In this document: in pieces, positions 33,171-44,147 of the stretch
How the letters are laid out: each line of letters opens with the position of its first letter
Position numbering within the stretch: the first letter of the stretch is position 1
NCBI GenBank assembly: GCA_963853835.1
Contig: OY970835.1
Coordinates: 9,787,501 to 9,851,500, forward strand
Reading direction: 5' to 3'
DNA: 64,000 nt
DNA from: Calendula officinalis
Lineage: Eukaryota; Streptophyta; Magnoliopsida; Asterales; Asteraceae
Program-made: the position numbers and the translations under genes
The notes under the pieces: model-generated
Database searches by the model: none
Seen by the model: only the letters and a program-made list of their open reading frames with translations
What the model was told of the DNA's origin: nothing

Positions 33171-34952
33171 AGGATTGATTAGAATTAATCTTTTAATTAA
33201 ATAATGTCTTTGATCAAGAAACGTCAAAACCCTAGTTTTGATTGATCAAAAACAAGATTAGGGTTAGACTAATTAATGAAAATTAAAAGAAGTGTTAATT
33301 TCCAGTTCAAGAAATTAACAAGATGTATTTATTTACATTTATATATTATATTTCGGATTTTTAATATTTAAAAAGGTAAAATAAATTTTAATAAATATAA
33401 TAAGTTTATACGTATTTTAATTAGATTAAGTTAAAATACATACGTATGAATTAGATGTAATATTCTTATTAGAATGTTACAAGTTTAGTTTAAAGAGAAA
33501 TATATATGTATATATTAAATTCAAGATTAAATGGAACATTAAAAAATCAATGTTATTTTTTTTATCTTTAAAGATATAATAATATAACTAGTTATTGTAT
33601 AAGTTAATTATATAATTGAAACTAGAAAGTACAAAGTTATGATTTCATTATAACTAGAGATTGTACAAGTTGAGATTATATGATGAACTAGAAATATACA
33701 AAGTTATTATTATAAGGTGTATAAAGTTATAAGTTGTTATAACTAGATAATTATACAAGTATAATATGAGTATTTTACAAGTCATGTAAGATATTAGATT
33801 AATGATCAAGGTTAAATAAGAAGATAACTTTAGAACCTATATTTAACTAGTTCAAGTTAAATGTAAGAAAGGTTTAAACAAACTAAGAATTATTGTATAT
33901 AGTCTTTATATAATAAGATTATTAATTTCACCAAGTATAGACCGGTGATTGTGTTTGCTCAAGTTCCATCATGGTTGTTGGACCTAGTGGGAGCTACACG
34001 AGAAAATCACCAAGTTTATGAATGTGTCACTATGACATAAGTTTTGGTCGAATCTAATAAATCAAAACAAAATGTCTAGTTTAATTATTAAACATATGAA
34101 AAACTAGGTGTGTTAAACTAGATTTATGATTCAAGTTTATTCATCGTAAAAGAATTAAAAGTTTAACATAAGTTTTTAAGTTTTTATTAAGAAAGATAAA
34201 ACAAGTAAGTTTTATTCTAGATAAGGTTTTCCACAAAACCTAGTGATACGTTTTGTACACCTCGTTCTTAGGTATACATATAAAACGCGCAAATTCTTGA
34301 AACTATAAGTTTTAAAGAAAGTTCTTAAGGTTTAAAAAGTATGTCTTGTTGAATTCTTGAATTCACAAGTCACACATTTTAAACAAAGATTAAGATTGGA
34401 ATAAGGTTTAAGTTTAGTTCAAAATTTAAACAAACCCAAGAAAATCTTAGATCTAAGTACTATCCACCTAATGGAATACCTCACTTGTTCAACGACATTC
34501 ATATTGTAAGGATAAAGAACCTTAGATATGGATTCAAATCATTGCGAGTGTTAGTGTGCGTAAGGTTCTGTGATAATCGGGAGTCACATCGCACTGTCTT
34601 AGATGGTCTGATCTACTTTGGTGATAATCGGGAGTCCCGGCCCAAAAAGTACTTGAGTAGAATAAACATACTAGACTTCGTTACTAAGTTAGAAATGTAC
34701 AATTAGATTGTACAAAGTTGTAATAAGTTATAAGTCTAAAGATTCTACGACCCCTAGTAATCGTGTCAAGTCTTGATACGATCGGTAAGGATGTTACCTA
34801 CCAGAAATAGCATGTCTCGTCGGGAAGTGCCCAAACCTTGCTGCGAGAATGTGATATATGGATCCTAGGCCTAAAATATTAATTATGGGTTTATAATAAA
34901 TTTTAGAGAATGTTAATTGATAATTACTAATTAAACTAGGTTTGATTTGTAG
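33171..34952 (+). other. Putative leader of the gag-only element, no gene
   Basis: No protein recognised; frames such as 34485-34706 look accidental. It contains degenerate repeats ('ataactagwnattgtacaagtt', about 33590-33770), hairpins ATAAAAC/GTTTTAT and AGGTTTT/AAAACCT near 34197-34243, and two 'tgataatcgggagtc' copies (34572, 34622). The last 200 bp resembles in style the leader of the intact copia (48050-48348), but no PBS or 5' LTR was found. Confidence 0.5.
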
Positions 34953-35863
34953 ATGGCAGCAACAACCACAACGACAAGTACCAACAATCTCTCACTTCGC
35001 TCAATCCTCGAAAAGGACAAGTTGACTAGGTCAAACTTTCTCAATTGGGAGCGCAATCTTAGCATTGTGCTCAGGCATGAGAGAAAGTGGTATGTCTTGG
35101 AGAGAGCAGTACTTAATGTCCCTTCCGCGAATGCTAGAGCTGAAGCAAGGCAAGCTTATGATAAGCATGTCAGTGATGCGCTCGATGTGAGCTGTTTAAT
35201 GCTCGCAACCATGAGTCCAGATTTACAAGCGGGACTTATGGATGTGCCTGCATTTGAGATGATCCAGCAACTTAGGGATTCATTTCAAGAGCAAGCTCGC
35301 ACTGAGAGGTTCGACATCAATCGAGCCTTTAACTCTTGCAAGATGGTCAAAGGAACACCGGTGAGTGCCCACGTCATGAAAATGAAATGGCACATGGATC
35401 ACCTTGCTAGACTTGGTAACCCCATACCGTTGCAAATGGCAACAGACACTATACTCAATTCATTTTCTGATGACTACAAGCCTTTTGTAGTCAACTACAA
35501 TATGCATAATATGGAGAAATCCATTGCTGAGCTACATTCCATGCTCAAGACAGCTGAATTGAGTTTGGGGGCCAAATCTAAGGATGTTCTAATGATCGGT
35601 AATAGCAGTGGTGGTAGAAAGAAGAGAAAAGGGCATGGTGGTAAAAGAAAGGGTAAAACCAATCCTAACCAAGGAGTGCCAAATGGTAAAAGTGTCAAAC
35701 AAAAGTCAAGAAGTTTAAGCCTAACACAGCGAGGACCGAGAATCGGTGCTTCAAGTGTGGTGAGGCTGGGCATTGGAAAAGGAATTGTTCAAAGGGTGCA
35801 AGTGGTGGTGGAGGAAACGCAAGTTCCTCAGGTAACACAACCACACTTCTTAATCACTTTTAA
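34953..35863 (+). pseudogene. Copia-type Gag ORF of a gag-only element, one frameshift
   Basis: The frame starts MAATTTTTSTNNLSLRSILE and has the UBN2/copia Gag core (residues about 15-215), close in layout to Gag of the intact copia at 48349 (SILEKDKL-R-NFLNWERNL versus SVLEKEKL-GTNFVDWSRNL). A basic Lys/Gly stretch follows (about 220-250). A one-base shift near 35700 moves the zinc knuckle CFKCGEAGHWKRNC (about 35750-35795) into another frame, which then stops at TAA 35861-35863. No protease, integrase or RT follows, so this looks like a gag-only (TR-GAG-like) non-autonomous element. Without the shift Gag would be about 300 residues, normal for the family. Confidence 0.82.
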
Positions 35864-36404
35864 GAAACTTGTAAAGTACATTACGAGTAATCAAACTTTT
35901 GCAATCGTTTATTGTAGGAGGAGATGGAAAGTGATGACCAGCATGAGATGGTGATTCCACAAGCACCAAGATTTTATAATTCAGTATTTTATGGATTCAG
36001 TAAAAACAATTTTTCTTTTTGTTGGATAATTTTTATTTTGTGTTAAAACAAGGTTTTATTTGGTTTTAATAAAGAATCCATGGTTGAATTATATTATGTG
36101 TGTGCATGTGTGATAATTACACTAGTCAAGGTTTTATGAGTAGATTGTAAGTCAAGTTTTGATTTACTTTATATTTCATGTTTTATACTTGTTTGATTGT
36201 TGTATAAATAATGTCTTAGAAGCTCAATACTTAGATACTAGAAATTAGTAGTTTCTTCTAACGTATTTAAGAGATTTTATGAAAAGCATAAAGTTCAAAG
36301 TACATTGAACTTATTTAAAACATCTTAAGTAATGGTTACTTATGATAGTAAGTTTTAAATATTAGTATTAATATAGTATGATTATATTGGATATAATCAA
36401 GGTA
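35864..36404 (+). other. Post-gag non-coding region
   Basis: No gene seen. AT-rich with short inverted repeats, continuing into the 160-bp repeats. Confidence 0.5.
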
Positions 36405-36870
36405 GAGTATTATTACAAGTCTTTTATACTTGTAATAAAGGAATTTAATAAAGTCATAATTCCTTAATGGGAATAATTGGATATTCGCAAAATCCAAGTG
36501 AAATGACTTAGACATTAAATGAAGTCTTAAAATGGATAAACTATATTAAAGTATTTAAGAATTAGAAGGTATTGTTGCAAGTCTTTTATACTTGTAACAA
36601 ATATAATATTTAATCAAGTCATAATTCCCTAATAGTTATAATGGATATTTGAGAAATCCAAGAAATGACTTTGGCATTAAAATAAAATTCTTAAAAGATA
36701 CTAATACACTTAAGAATTGGAAGTATCGTTTCAAGTGTTTCATACTTGTTAGATACAGTAATCAATGAAAGCCATGATTCCCTTATCAGGAATGTTGGAT
36801 ATTCACAAATCCAAAGGATAATTTTGATTATTGATTAATTCTTAAAGGGTTAAACTATAAGTTTTGACTA
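36405..36870. repeat. Three degenerate ~160-bp tandem units with conserved hairpins
   Basis: Units start near 36405, 36568 and 36722 (spacing about 162 and 154 bp). Each holds an ACAAGT-like/ACTTGT-like hairpin with a 7-nt loop. Unit 1 is TTATTACAAGT/ACTTGTAATAA (36410-36438). Unit 2 is TTGTTGCAAGT/ACTTGTAACAA (36572-36600), with an A-T to G-C switch on both arms and one G.T pair. Unit 3 is CAAGT/ACTTG plus an outer GTATC/GATAC. A second hairpin TTGGAT/ATCCAA recurs later in each unit. Confidence 0.85.
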
Positions 36871-38334
36871 GGTCAAAGGTAGTAGTTTAAGTAATGCTTA
36901 TTTCCATAAAATTTAGTGGGAGCTATGGCTAACATATTCAGTAGAGGTACTAATGAATATAGTGAGTTAGTTAGGACATTAACGACAAGGTTTTACCAAG
37001 TTGTTAGCCAAAGAGTTAAAAGAAATAAATGATCATTGATTAGATAATTGCAAACCTAATAGCATGATCACAAGTCTTGTGATTAATTATTGCATATCTA
37101 ATAGGATGTTCACACTCCAGTGAACAAGTTAATCATTTAAGAAATTTCTTTAACTAGTAAGAATACCTTCAAATCAAGTAGCTAAAAGAGATTTAGTTAC
37201 AAGGCAAGTTTTATAGATTCAAGAAACTAAAGGAGTAATTTTCCAATCCTCCTATGTTTACCGAATCATATAAAAAGGCAAGACTATAATATGTTCTAAA
37301 TGTTGCACGAAACATATCTAGCAAAGACAAGAGTAATAGTATTCTTAAATACTCATCTTATGTCTTTAGTTTAATAGAAATGACTAATTGTAATTAGTGA
37401 TAAAAGTTACAATTAAGGAGTCATTGAGCAATCAACACAAACGCAAAGAATAAGTAATGATCCAGTAATAATTCAGTATCTATGTCCAATGAGGAATAAT
37501 ACATGAGTTAGTATCATTGTTATTCAGAATTTGTATGTTTTACAATATCCATGAATAAAAGTCTATTTATTCAAAAAGATATAAATCCGTGACTACTCGT
37601 CTTGGTGGGAACCTCGATGGGACGTTAAGGTCATCGCGGTATTTGGTGGTAGATTCGAAGTTCTTCGAAGATAGCTACACAAGTTTTTGTGTAAACCAAA
37701 TATCGGTGATATTCTGTTGGAGCTCGACGAATATTGGATTGACCACCGTGATAATACTTCGTGGTTGAAAAGTTCAAAAGTATTATTCACTAGGATTGTC
37801 CTTAAGCCTGAGGTATTTGGTTTGGGATACATTGACTAATGTGCTTTGGTTCGTCTTAGACAATTCTGAAATATGGTTGTCATACGAGGCTTTACTGGGT
37901 ACAAAGGAATTTGTATCTTGAATCGAATTATAACAAGATGGTAATTGCACCTCCTTTTTTAGGAGAGATATTTATAGGTCCTTTGACATGATGATAACTG
38001 AAAAGTGCATGGCCATGCCCAAACGAACTGATTTGTTCTTTGTCGTTTATCACAACAGTTTGAATCAAGAAGTCATGAAATGATTTCGAATACATGAGTA
38101 GATATTTTCTACCATGCTCGTATTCGTTATCACAAATATCGTGCTGCAAGGGATAAACCTAACATAGTTGCCCAAGAAGTAGAGACAGAGTGTTCTTTAC
38201 TAGGAGACGCTATTAAAGAGTTTTTTAAGAAACTATACCTGGGTTACGTAAGCTGTTTATATGGGGTTGGTTACCTACATGCCCATCTAGAAGGCCACTG
38301 TAGCTCGTATCATTAAGATAAAGGTTACAAACTT
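36871..38334 (+). other. Non-coding 3' region of the gag-only element
   Basis: No protein recognised. It contains further short inverted repeats, a 'gtgggagc' tract at 36918, and sequences near 37580-38340 whose style resembles the 3' untranslated region of the intact copia (52357-53186). Frames 37593-37832 and 37928-38149 are taken as chance. Confidence 0.5.
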
Positions 38335-38347
38335 GCACAAGTGGGAG
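38335..38347 (+). promoter_or_regulatory. Polypurine tract of the gag-only element
   Basis: GCACAAGTGGGAG, nearly identical to GCGCAAGTGGGAGC before the 3' LTR of the intact copia (53187-53200), so it very likely marks the 3' LTR start at 38348. Confidence 0.75.
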
Positions 38348-39446
38348 TCTGAAGGATTTATGTGCACAGTTAGTCAACCTATGATGATACATCCATGCCT
38401 ACGAAACACTTAAGGGTCACACCGGTGAGTGCATGTAATACGAGCAAGATAAGCAATGATACTACGAAGAGGAATGATTCATAATAGTCATTATGAATCA
38501 GTTAAGTATTAAGTCAAGTTTGACTTATTACTAGATTAGTTTAACTAACTAATTAATATAAGTATTTGTGCATCTACTAGTTGAGTAAATATACAATGTG
38601 TTAATTATAGATTATCCATGATATGATTTAAAGTTATTAAATCATATAGTAAATTGGATAATATTGTTATATAAATTATATAAAGATTATTATATAATAA
38701 ATTATTAAAAGTATAAATACAAGTATATAATTCGTGTATATGGGTACCGAATTATTAGTGTATTAATACTAGACCTTTAATAGTTAAGTGCAACAATAAT
38801 AAACTAGTTAAAACTATAAGGGATGGAAGTGTAAAAAGGAAAGTTTAATTAAGAAGTTAATCTTAATTAAACTAGAAGGGTTTTAAGTGTAAGATCTTCT
38901 ATTATAAATAGGAGGCTTATGACTTAACCCTAGATGTTGATTCCTTGGCTTCGGCCGAACACCACCAAGAACACAACTCTTTGTGTTCTTCGTTCTTCGT
39001 GTTCTTCAAGTTCTTGAAGATCAAGTTCATTACTTAGATCAACTAAAAGATCGCTCGATTTGTTCATCATCAGTGGATCTATCTTAAGCAAACAATAAGG
39101 TATGTTTTGAGAAAACCCCTTTTCTCCCTTCTCCCCTCTTGGACAAATTCGACCAAGAACCCTAGGGTTCTTGGTGATGGTCGACGCACACACACAAGTG
39201 TGTGTGTGTGTGTTCGAGTTTTTCGTACAAGGTTTCTTCCGTTGGTAATCTAATCTAGATCTCCAAGATCCCAATCCTTTAGGGTTTAAGGATTAAGTTT
39301 AATCTCAGTTCCGTATTTAGGGATTAAATTAGCTAGTTGGTTTTAACCGGTCAAGAACAAGTTCATGTTCTTGGTCAGTATGGTTCGAACCAAGTGACTA
39401 GGAGGTTGACTCATGTGGTCAATCAGTGTTAATGAAACCCTTCAGG
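38348..39446 (+). repeat. Probable 3' LTR of the gag-only element, dense in palindromes
   Basis: The LTR starts after the polypurine tract and shares 'aagggtcacac' with the intact copia's LTR at a similar position. A TATA box TATAAATA lies at 38903-38910. Stems: TGATTCATAAT/ATTATGAATCA (38475-38500, 11 bp), TAAGTCAA/TTGACTTA (38510-38527), ATATGATTTAA/TTAAATCATAT (38621-38647, 11 bp), ATAATTCG/CGAATTAT (38727-38755), AGTTTAATTAAGA/TCTTAATTAAACT (38842-38873, 13 bp), a perfect 24-bp palindrome centred in 39152-39175 (half-site ACCAAGAACCCT) and CAAGAACA/TGTTCTTG (39352-39373). The right end is uncertain; MITE debris follows at 39447. Confidence 0.65.
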
Positions 39447-39460
39447 ACGGAGGGAGTATA
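39447..39460. mobile_element. Stowaway MITE terminal remnant
   Basis: Only GGACGGAGGGAGTA, one end of the same MITE family as 39744-40007, is left. Confidence 0.6.
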
Positions 39461-39743
39461 TGGTTCTAATTATAATTGATTTTTTCTTTTTTGAATAATT
39501 AGTACCGTCATTAGTATGTGACACTTAATTCTGACTTTGTTTTAAGCTCCCTCAGACAAGTAAGGATTTAAATTGGGGAGGTTTGAATGTTATATTTTAT
39601 ATTACATTTTATTGTGCTTTATTTGTTTAATAAATGCACTCATATATTATTAAATAAATTATATTGATTAGTTTTATTGTTTTATAGGTTAGAGTGTAAC
39701 AGAAGTTAATTGGATCACATTAACCATAAAAGATTACATTATA

Positions 39744-40007
39744 CTCCCTCCGTCCCACAAAAAACTTCTCATTTGAGTATTGCACAAGTTTTTAGGTGAT
39801 AGTTAGTGGTGGGGTCATTGATAATACTTTTGATTAAAATATAAGGTTGGATTGGAGAGAGAAAGTTAGTTAGTGGATATTAGTGATGGGGTCTTTAGTA
39901 ATAATAGTTTTTTATTGTGTGGAGCCCATCAAATTTGGCAAATGGGAAGTTTTTTGTGGGACAAAAATTTAGAGTGAAATGAGAAGTTTTTTGTGGGACG
40001 GAGGGAG
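39744..40007. mobile_element. Stowaway-type MITE, target TA
   Basis: 264 bp with ends CTCCCTCCGTCCCAC and GTGGGACGGAGGGAG, perfect inverses, flanked by TA at 39742-39743 and 40008-40009. Related to the MITE at 15627, with no coding sequence. Confidence 0.95.
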
Positions 40008-40147
40008 TAACATTTAAGATTAAAGGTAGCTTGATTAAATGATTCTAAGAGCATAAAGTGGAAATCTGATGAAATGATGGATATACTCGTTATAGTTTGG
40101 TGGTACAAAAGTCATGTACAAGATATAGCAGTCAATTGGTATAAAAG

Positions 40148-40869
40148 TGTTGGAAAATTTTGGACATATATAATTATATGTATATTTGTTATATATAATT
40201 AATGGTTGACATGTCCAAAATGTAGTTGTGGTGAATGAGATATCGACTCTCAATGTGGGGTGTATGGAACAAAGAAATAAAATAAATGAACCAGTGGGAA
40301 CTTGAACCTATCGACGCTCGTCTCCCGGGTATCATGTGGGTTCGGTTTGTATGGTTAAGAAATTCAAGTAATAATAATATTAATATTAATATTATTAAGA
40401 TAATATTATTATTAATATTATTAAGAGGTTTAATGTGTGTCATTAAATCTATAATTGAATTTGGTGGTTTTATTTCTTTGTAATGAATATGCATGATGAC
40501 AATTATGATTGTTATTAACATGATGACACATTTCTATTATGAATAGAATGTGTATGGTTCATTTGAAAACACACCAAAAGTCTTAGACTTTCTTACACTC
40601 CAAGAATTCTCACACACATATGCTCTACAGTTTTTAGTGATCCTTAAACACAAAAACTTTCGATAAGTGTTCGGGCTTGGATTATATTCGGTAGTGTAAA
40701 ACTACTCGGTTGTTTTACCCTGGGAAATAGACGACGAATCTATTTTAAGGGGATCGTGAATTTCACGAGACTCAACCAAAACTTGTTTCTTCTTTGTTTC
40801 TACATATTCTTATTTCAATCTTGTATTTGTTTTAGTCATTTCCCAATTGTATTGTATTTTATTTAATGA
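40148..40869 (+). repeat. 5' LTR of the small copia element
   Basis: 722 bp. Close to the start is a long inverted repeat TTTTGGACAT...ATGTCCAAAA (about 40155-40220), with AT-rich alternating repeats at 40369-40430. The matching 3' LTR is 44148-44870. Frames at 40189-40521 (minus) and its copy at 44189-44521 come only from LTR sequence. Confidence 0.9.
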
Positions 40870-41190
40870 AAATTGGTATTAGCTCCTACAAACTTAAAAT
40901 AGATTTTTCCTCTCTTGCTAATATCGGTTGGAAAATACATATTTTTTTTCGATTTTTGCTTTTTAATAGCATCGATTCGGAAAAAATTTTGATTGAAATG
41001 TTTATGTAAAATAAGATGTTTGGTTAAGTTTGTTATAAATTGTTAAATCAAATTTTTGGATTTAAAGTTTATTATATCAAGTTTTTAAAGTTTGATTTTA
41101 AATAATTTGATATATTGTTTAAAACAATTTTGGATTTAAAATTTATAATTGTGAAAATTATTGATGTTAATTATAAGTTTTGCAATCATA
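40870..41190 (+). other. Leader after the PBS of the small copia
   Basis: PBS-like TGGTATTAGCTCC at 40874-40886 (canonical TGGTATCAGAGC with changes), then AT-rich sequence with repeated 'tttggatttaaa' words and no gene. Confidence 0.6.
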
Positions 41191-41199
41191 TTTGTTTGT

Positions 41200-42290
41200 A
41201 AGGGTCAAGATAGTCATAGGCTTCTTGAGTTGATTCTCATTATAGATGATATTTGAAATAAATCTTAGAAACATTTGTATATCATTGTGAAATTTGTTGA
41301 TTATTAAAATATCAAAAATTATGTTCGTTTGTAGGTGATTTTGATTTCCATTTTCTTCATCTCAAGGTAGTTTTGGCTTCTTGTCATATGGTTTCAATTT
41401 GTAAGACTATTTGGAAATCAAATATTTTGGATTTATATTTCATAATATTGTCGTTATTCTTCAATTATAAAGAATTTGTTTGAGAAAATATTTTATAAAC
41501 TTTCGTAATTTCCATTTTATACATATCAAGAATACTTTGGTATCTTGAATATAGTCTCATTGTGTGAGATATTTGGAAATTAAAAGTTTTTTGATATTAA
41601 TGTTTTGATTTATTTTGTTTCAAGTATCAAGATAACTTGAGTTTTCTTTAATTTAATATCATATAGTGTGAAAATGTACTTGAATCTTTGGTTTAAAAAT
41701 TTTTATAACTTTTAGTTATCAAGATTGCCTTGACATCTTGAATTTATTCTCAATCTTGTGAGAGTTTATTTTATGATTTTCAAAATTTTGAATTTAACAA
41801 AAGTACATTCGTTCATGTTATTTCCATTTTATGCATGTCAATGTAGCTTTAGCTTCTTGACATATGGTTTCAATTTGTGAGACTATTTGGAAATTGAATG
41901 TTTGGATAAAAGTTTCACATTATTGTTGTTTTCTTAAATTATAGAGATTTTCCTTTGAAAATTTTTAGTTTCCATTTTATACATATCAAGATTACTTTGA
42001 TTTCTTGAATATAGTCTCAAAATGTGAGATTTTTGGAAATTATAAGATTTTGGAAATGAAAAGGTTTTGTTGTTTCAAGCTTTCAAGATAACTTTGGTTA
42101 CTTGAATTTTCTCAAATTTGGTAAAAGTTAAATTATTCGGATTTTATATATATGGATTGCTTTGGCATCTAGAATTTTACTTTCAAATTGTGAGACTCGG
42201 GAAAAAATGTTGATTTAAATTAGTGAGTAAGATACAAGATAGTCTTTGGCTTCTTGATTTGATTCTTGATAAGATGATACTTGAAATATA
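41200..42290 (+). repeat. About ten degenerate repeats, each with two small hairpins
   Basis: Units begin near 41205, 41362, 41526, 41627, 41719, 41838, 41986, 42083, 42152 and 42234. A typical unit has TCAAGA-N11-TCTTGA, then TCTCA-N5-TGAGA, then 'tatttggaaat' (clearest at 41986-42045 and 41526-41585). It lies between PBS and coding remnants, where packaging and dimerisation signals usually are. Confidence 0.8.
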
Positions 42291-42342
42291 TCTCACTACT
42301 AATTGGAACATTTTGATTGTTGAGGCTTATTGGTCAAATTTG

Positions 42343-42852
42343 CATTTTTTATTTGATAAAAATGACAAATGTTGTACAATGCCTAACATGGAAATGTACA
42401 TGAAGGAAGATGTGCATAATGTGGCCATGATTTCCGATTTGTCGGAAGTAAATTTGGTGCGAACCGATTCAAGTGGATGGTATGTCATACGGGTGCTACC
42501 CGTCATATGTGTTTCGATAAAAATATGTTTATCATTTTCAAAGATGTTGAAAAATGAGTAAAAACTTTTTATGGGAAACTCGGCTACCACATATATCAAC
42601 GGTGAAGGAAATGTTATCTTAAGGATGACTTTCGGAAATGATGTCATGTTGAGCAACATCTTGTATGTTCCGGGGATTCATAAAAATCTTGTGTCTGGAT
42701 TGTTGCTTACTAAGTTTGTTATTCGGGTTGTGATTGAATCCAATGGAATTGCGGTATCAAAATGTGGAAGTGTTGTTGGTAAAATGTTAAAATTAAATGT
42801 GACAACTTGTAACCGCGATTTTGATAAAATGCTAATAAAGTTGTTCATTTAA
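42343..42852 (+). pseudogene. Copia Gag/protease junction remnant
   Basis: Frames at 42223-42561 and 42571-42852 together resemble the copia protease: a linker ending SEVNLV, a shifted TGATRHMC active-site region (about 42489-42512, in a frame other than its neighbours), then LFMGNSATT and ILYVPGIHKNLVSGLLL. Two frame changes surround the active site and the catalytic Asp is not readable. The domain is dead and no integrase follows. Confidence 0.8.
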
Positions 42853-43069
42853 ATTGTTAAATATTTAACATGGTTGATTATGCCATATAAATTTAATTAA
42901 ATTTGTTATTAATTGAATTGCATACCACCAACATTCCATATTGATTTAACTCACAAACATAACAAATTCATCCTTCCATTTGGTTGAAAGAAATAACCAA
43001 AACTCCTTGATATACACGAAAGGGTGTAATTTTACTTAATGGAAAGTAATTGATACATTAATTTGTACA

Positions 43070-43320
43070 AATTTGGGGGTACGTTGTGTGTCGACTAATT
43101 ATCTTTTATATAAGATACCCCGTGAGGATAAAATGAACATTGTACAAACTTTGGTTTGAAAGAAAACCGTATCATAAGTACGTACAAATGTGGGGGTATG
43201 TCGTATGTCGACTACTTATCTTTTATATAAGATACCTCGTGAGGGTTAGATGAAACATCGTACGAATTTTGGTTTGCAAGAAAACCGTCTTATAAATACG
43301 TACGAATGTGGGGGTACCTT
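43070..43320 (+). repeat. 117-118-bp tandem repeat, about 2.2 copies
   Basis: 'tgggggta' anchors at 43074, 43191 and 43309. Each unit has 'gtcgacta', 'atcttttatataagatac' (ATCTT/AAGAT stem) and 'agaaaaccgt'. It is non-coding, in the 3' part of the small copia. Confidence 0.85.
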
Positions 43321-43511
43321 GCTAAGGTATTCATCCATCTTCATAAAGTTACATCAATTAAGATATTCCAAATAATTGATGTATATATTGGTATATATTA
43401 TTGTCTTACATTTACATTAGTCAAGTGTACAATGTATAATGGTAAGACATAATATGATATGACAACTACTCTCAAGTGAAGTTATCATGATTGACTATAA
43501 AATTTAAATGA

Positions 43512-43592
43512 TAACACTGCGGATCCGCTTATGAAAAGGCTTAAGTAGAGAGTTAGTTATAATGGAATGGGACTAAAGCCCTTAGAATAAAG
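43512..43592 (+). pseudogene. Tail of copia RNase H
   Basis: The frame reads DNTADPLMKRLK, then stop, with NGMGLKPLE further on, the usual C-terminus of copia Pol. It shows that the element once had a full pol and lost the middle. Confidence 0.75.
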
Positions 43593-44147
43593 TTTATGCG
43601 AAGGAAACCTAACCTAGTTGACTGGAGATCCCAAGATCTAGGTTCAATAGGACAACCTAATTGTATAAACGAATGGATGTCACTGTGGGGGTAACGGAAT
43701 TCCTCCAAACATTCTTTAAAGGGAGTAAATTGTACTACTTCCTAGTCCATTCCTAGTTCAGTGACAATGAGGATAAGCACCACGGCTTTTAATGATTCGT
43801 TGTAGAGAATCACCTATGTGAAGGAGAAGTGGGGTCGCTTTGAATGGAATTGTTGGGGCACAATTCGTAGTAGCTCTCGCAGAACCAGGCAGTGTCCATG
43901 ACCAAGACGGGCACGATAAGAGGATATGAACAAGTTAAGGAGAGTCTTGTGACAATGTATATTGTCGTCTACACAAAAGGCGGATTCAGTTCAAGGACAT
44001 CGCGTCTACTGATTACTAGGATACTAAGTGTGCTTCTCAAGGGAAGGTTCAAAGGCTAACAGCTACCTATCCTTTGTAAGACTTAACTGTTGAACATTTA
44101 TCGAAATTTTATTGTGTTTTTGATCGATCTCTATTCACTTTGGGGAT

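Noticed and set aside
38475..38873. MicroRNA precursors
   Set aside because: Stems are only 8-13 bp, too short for plant miRNA precursors.
40189..40521. Ile-rich 110-codon minus-strand ORF as a membrane protein
   Set aside because: Comes from AT repeats in the LTR and is duplicated at 44189-44521.
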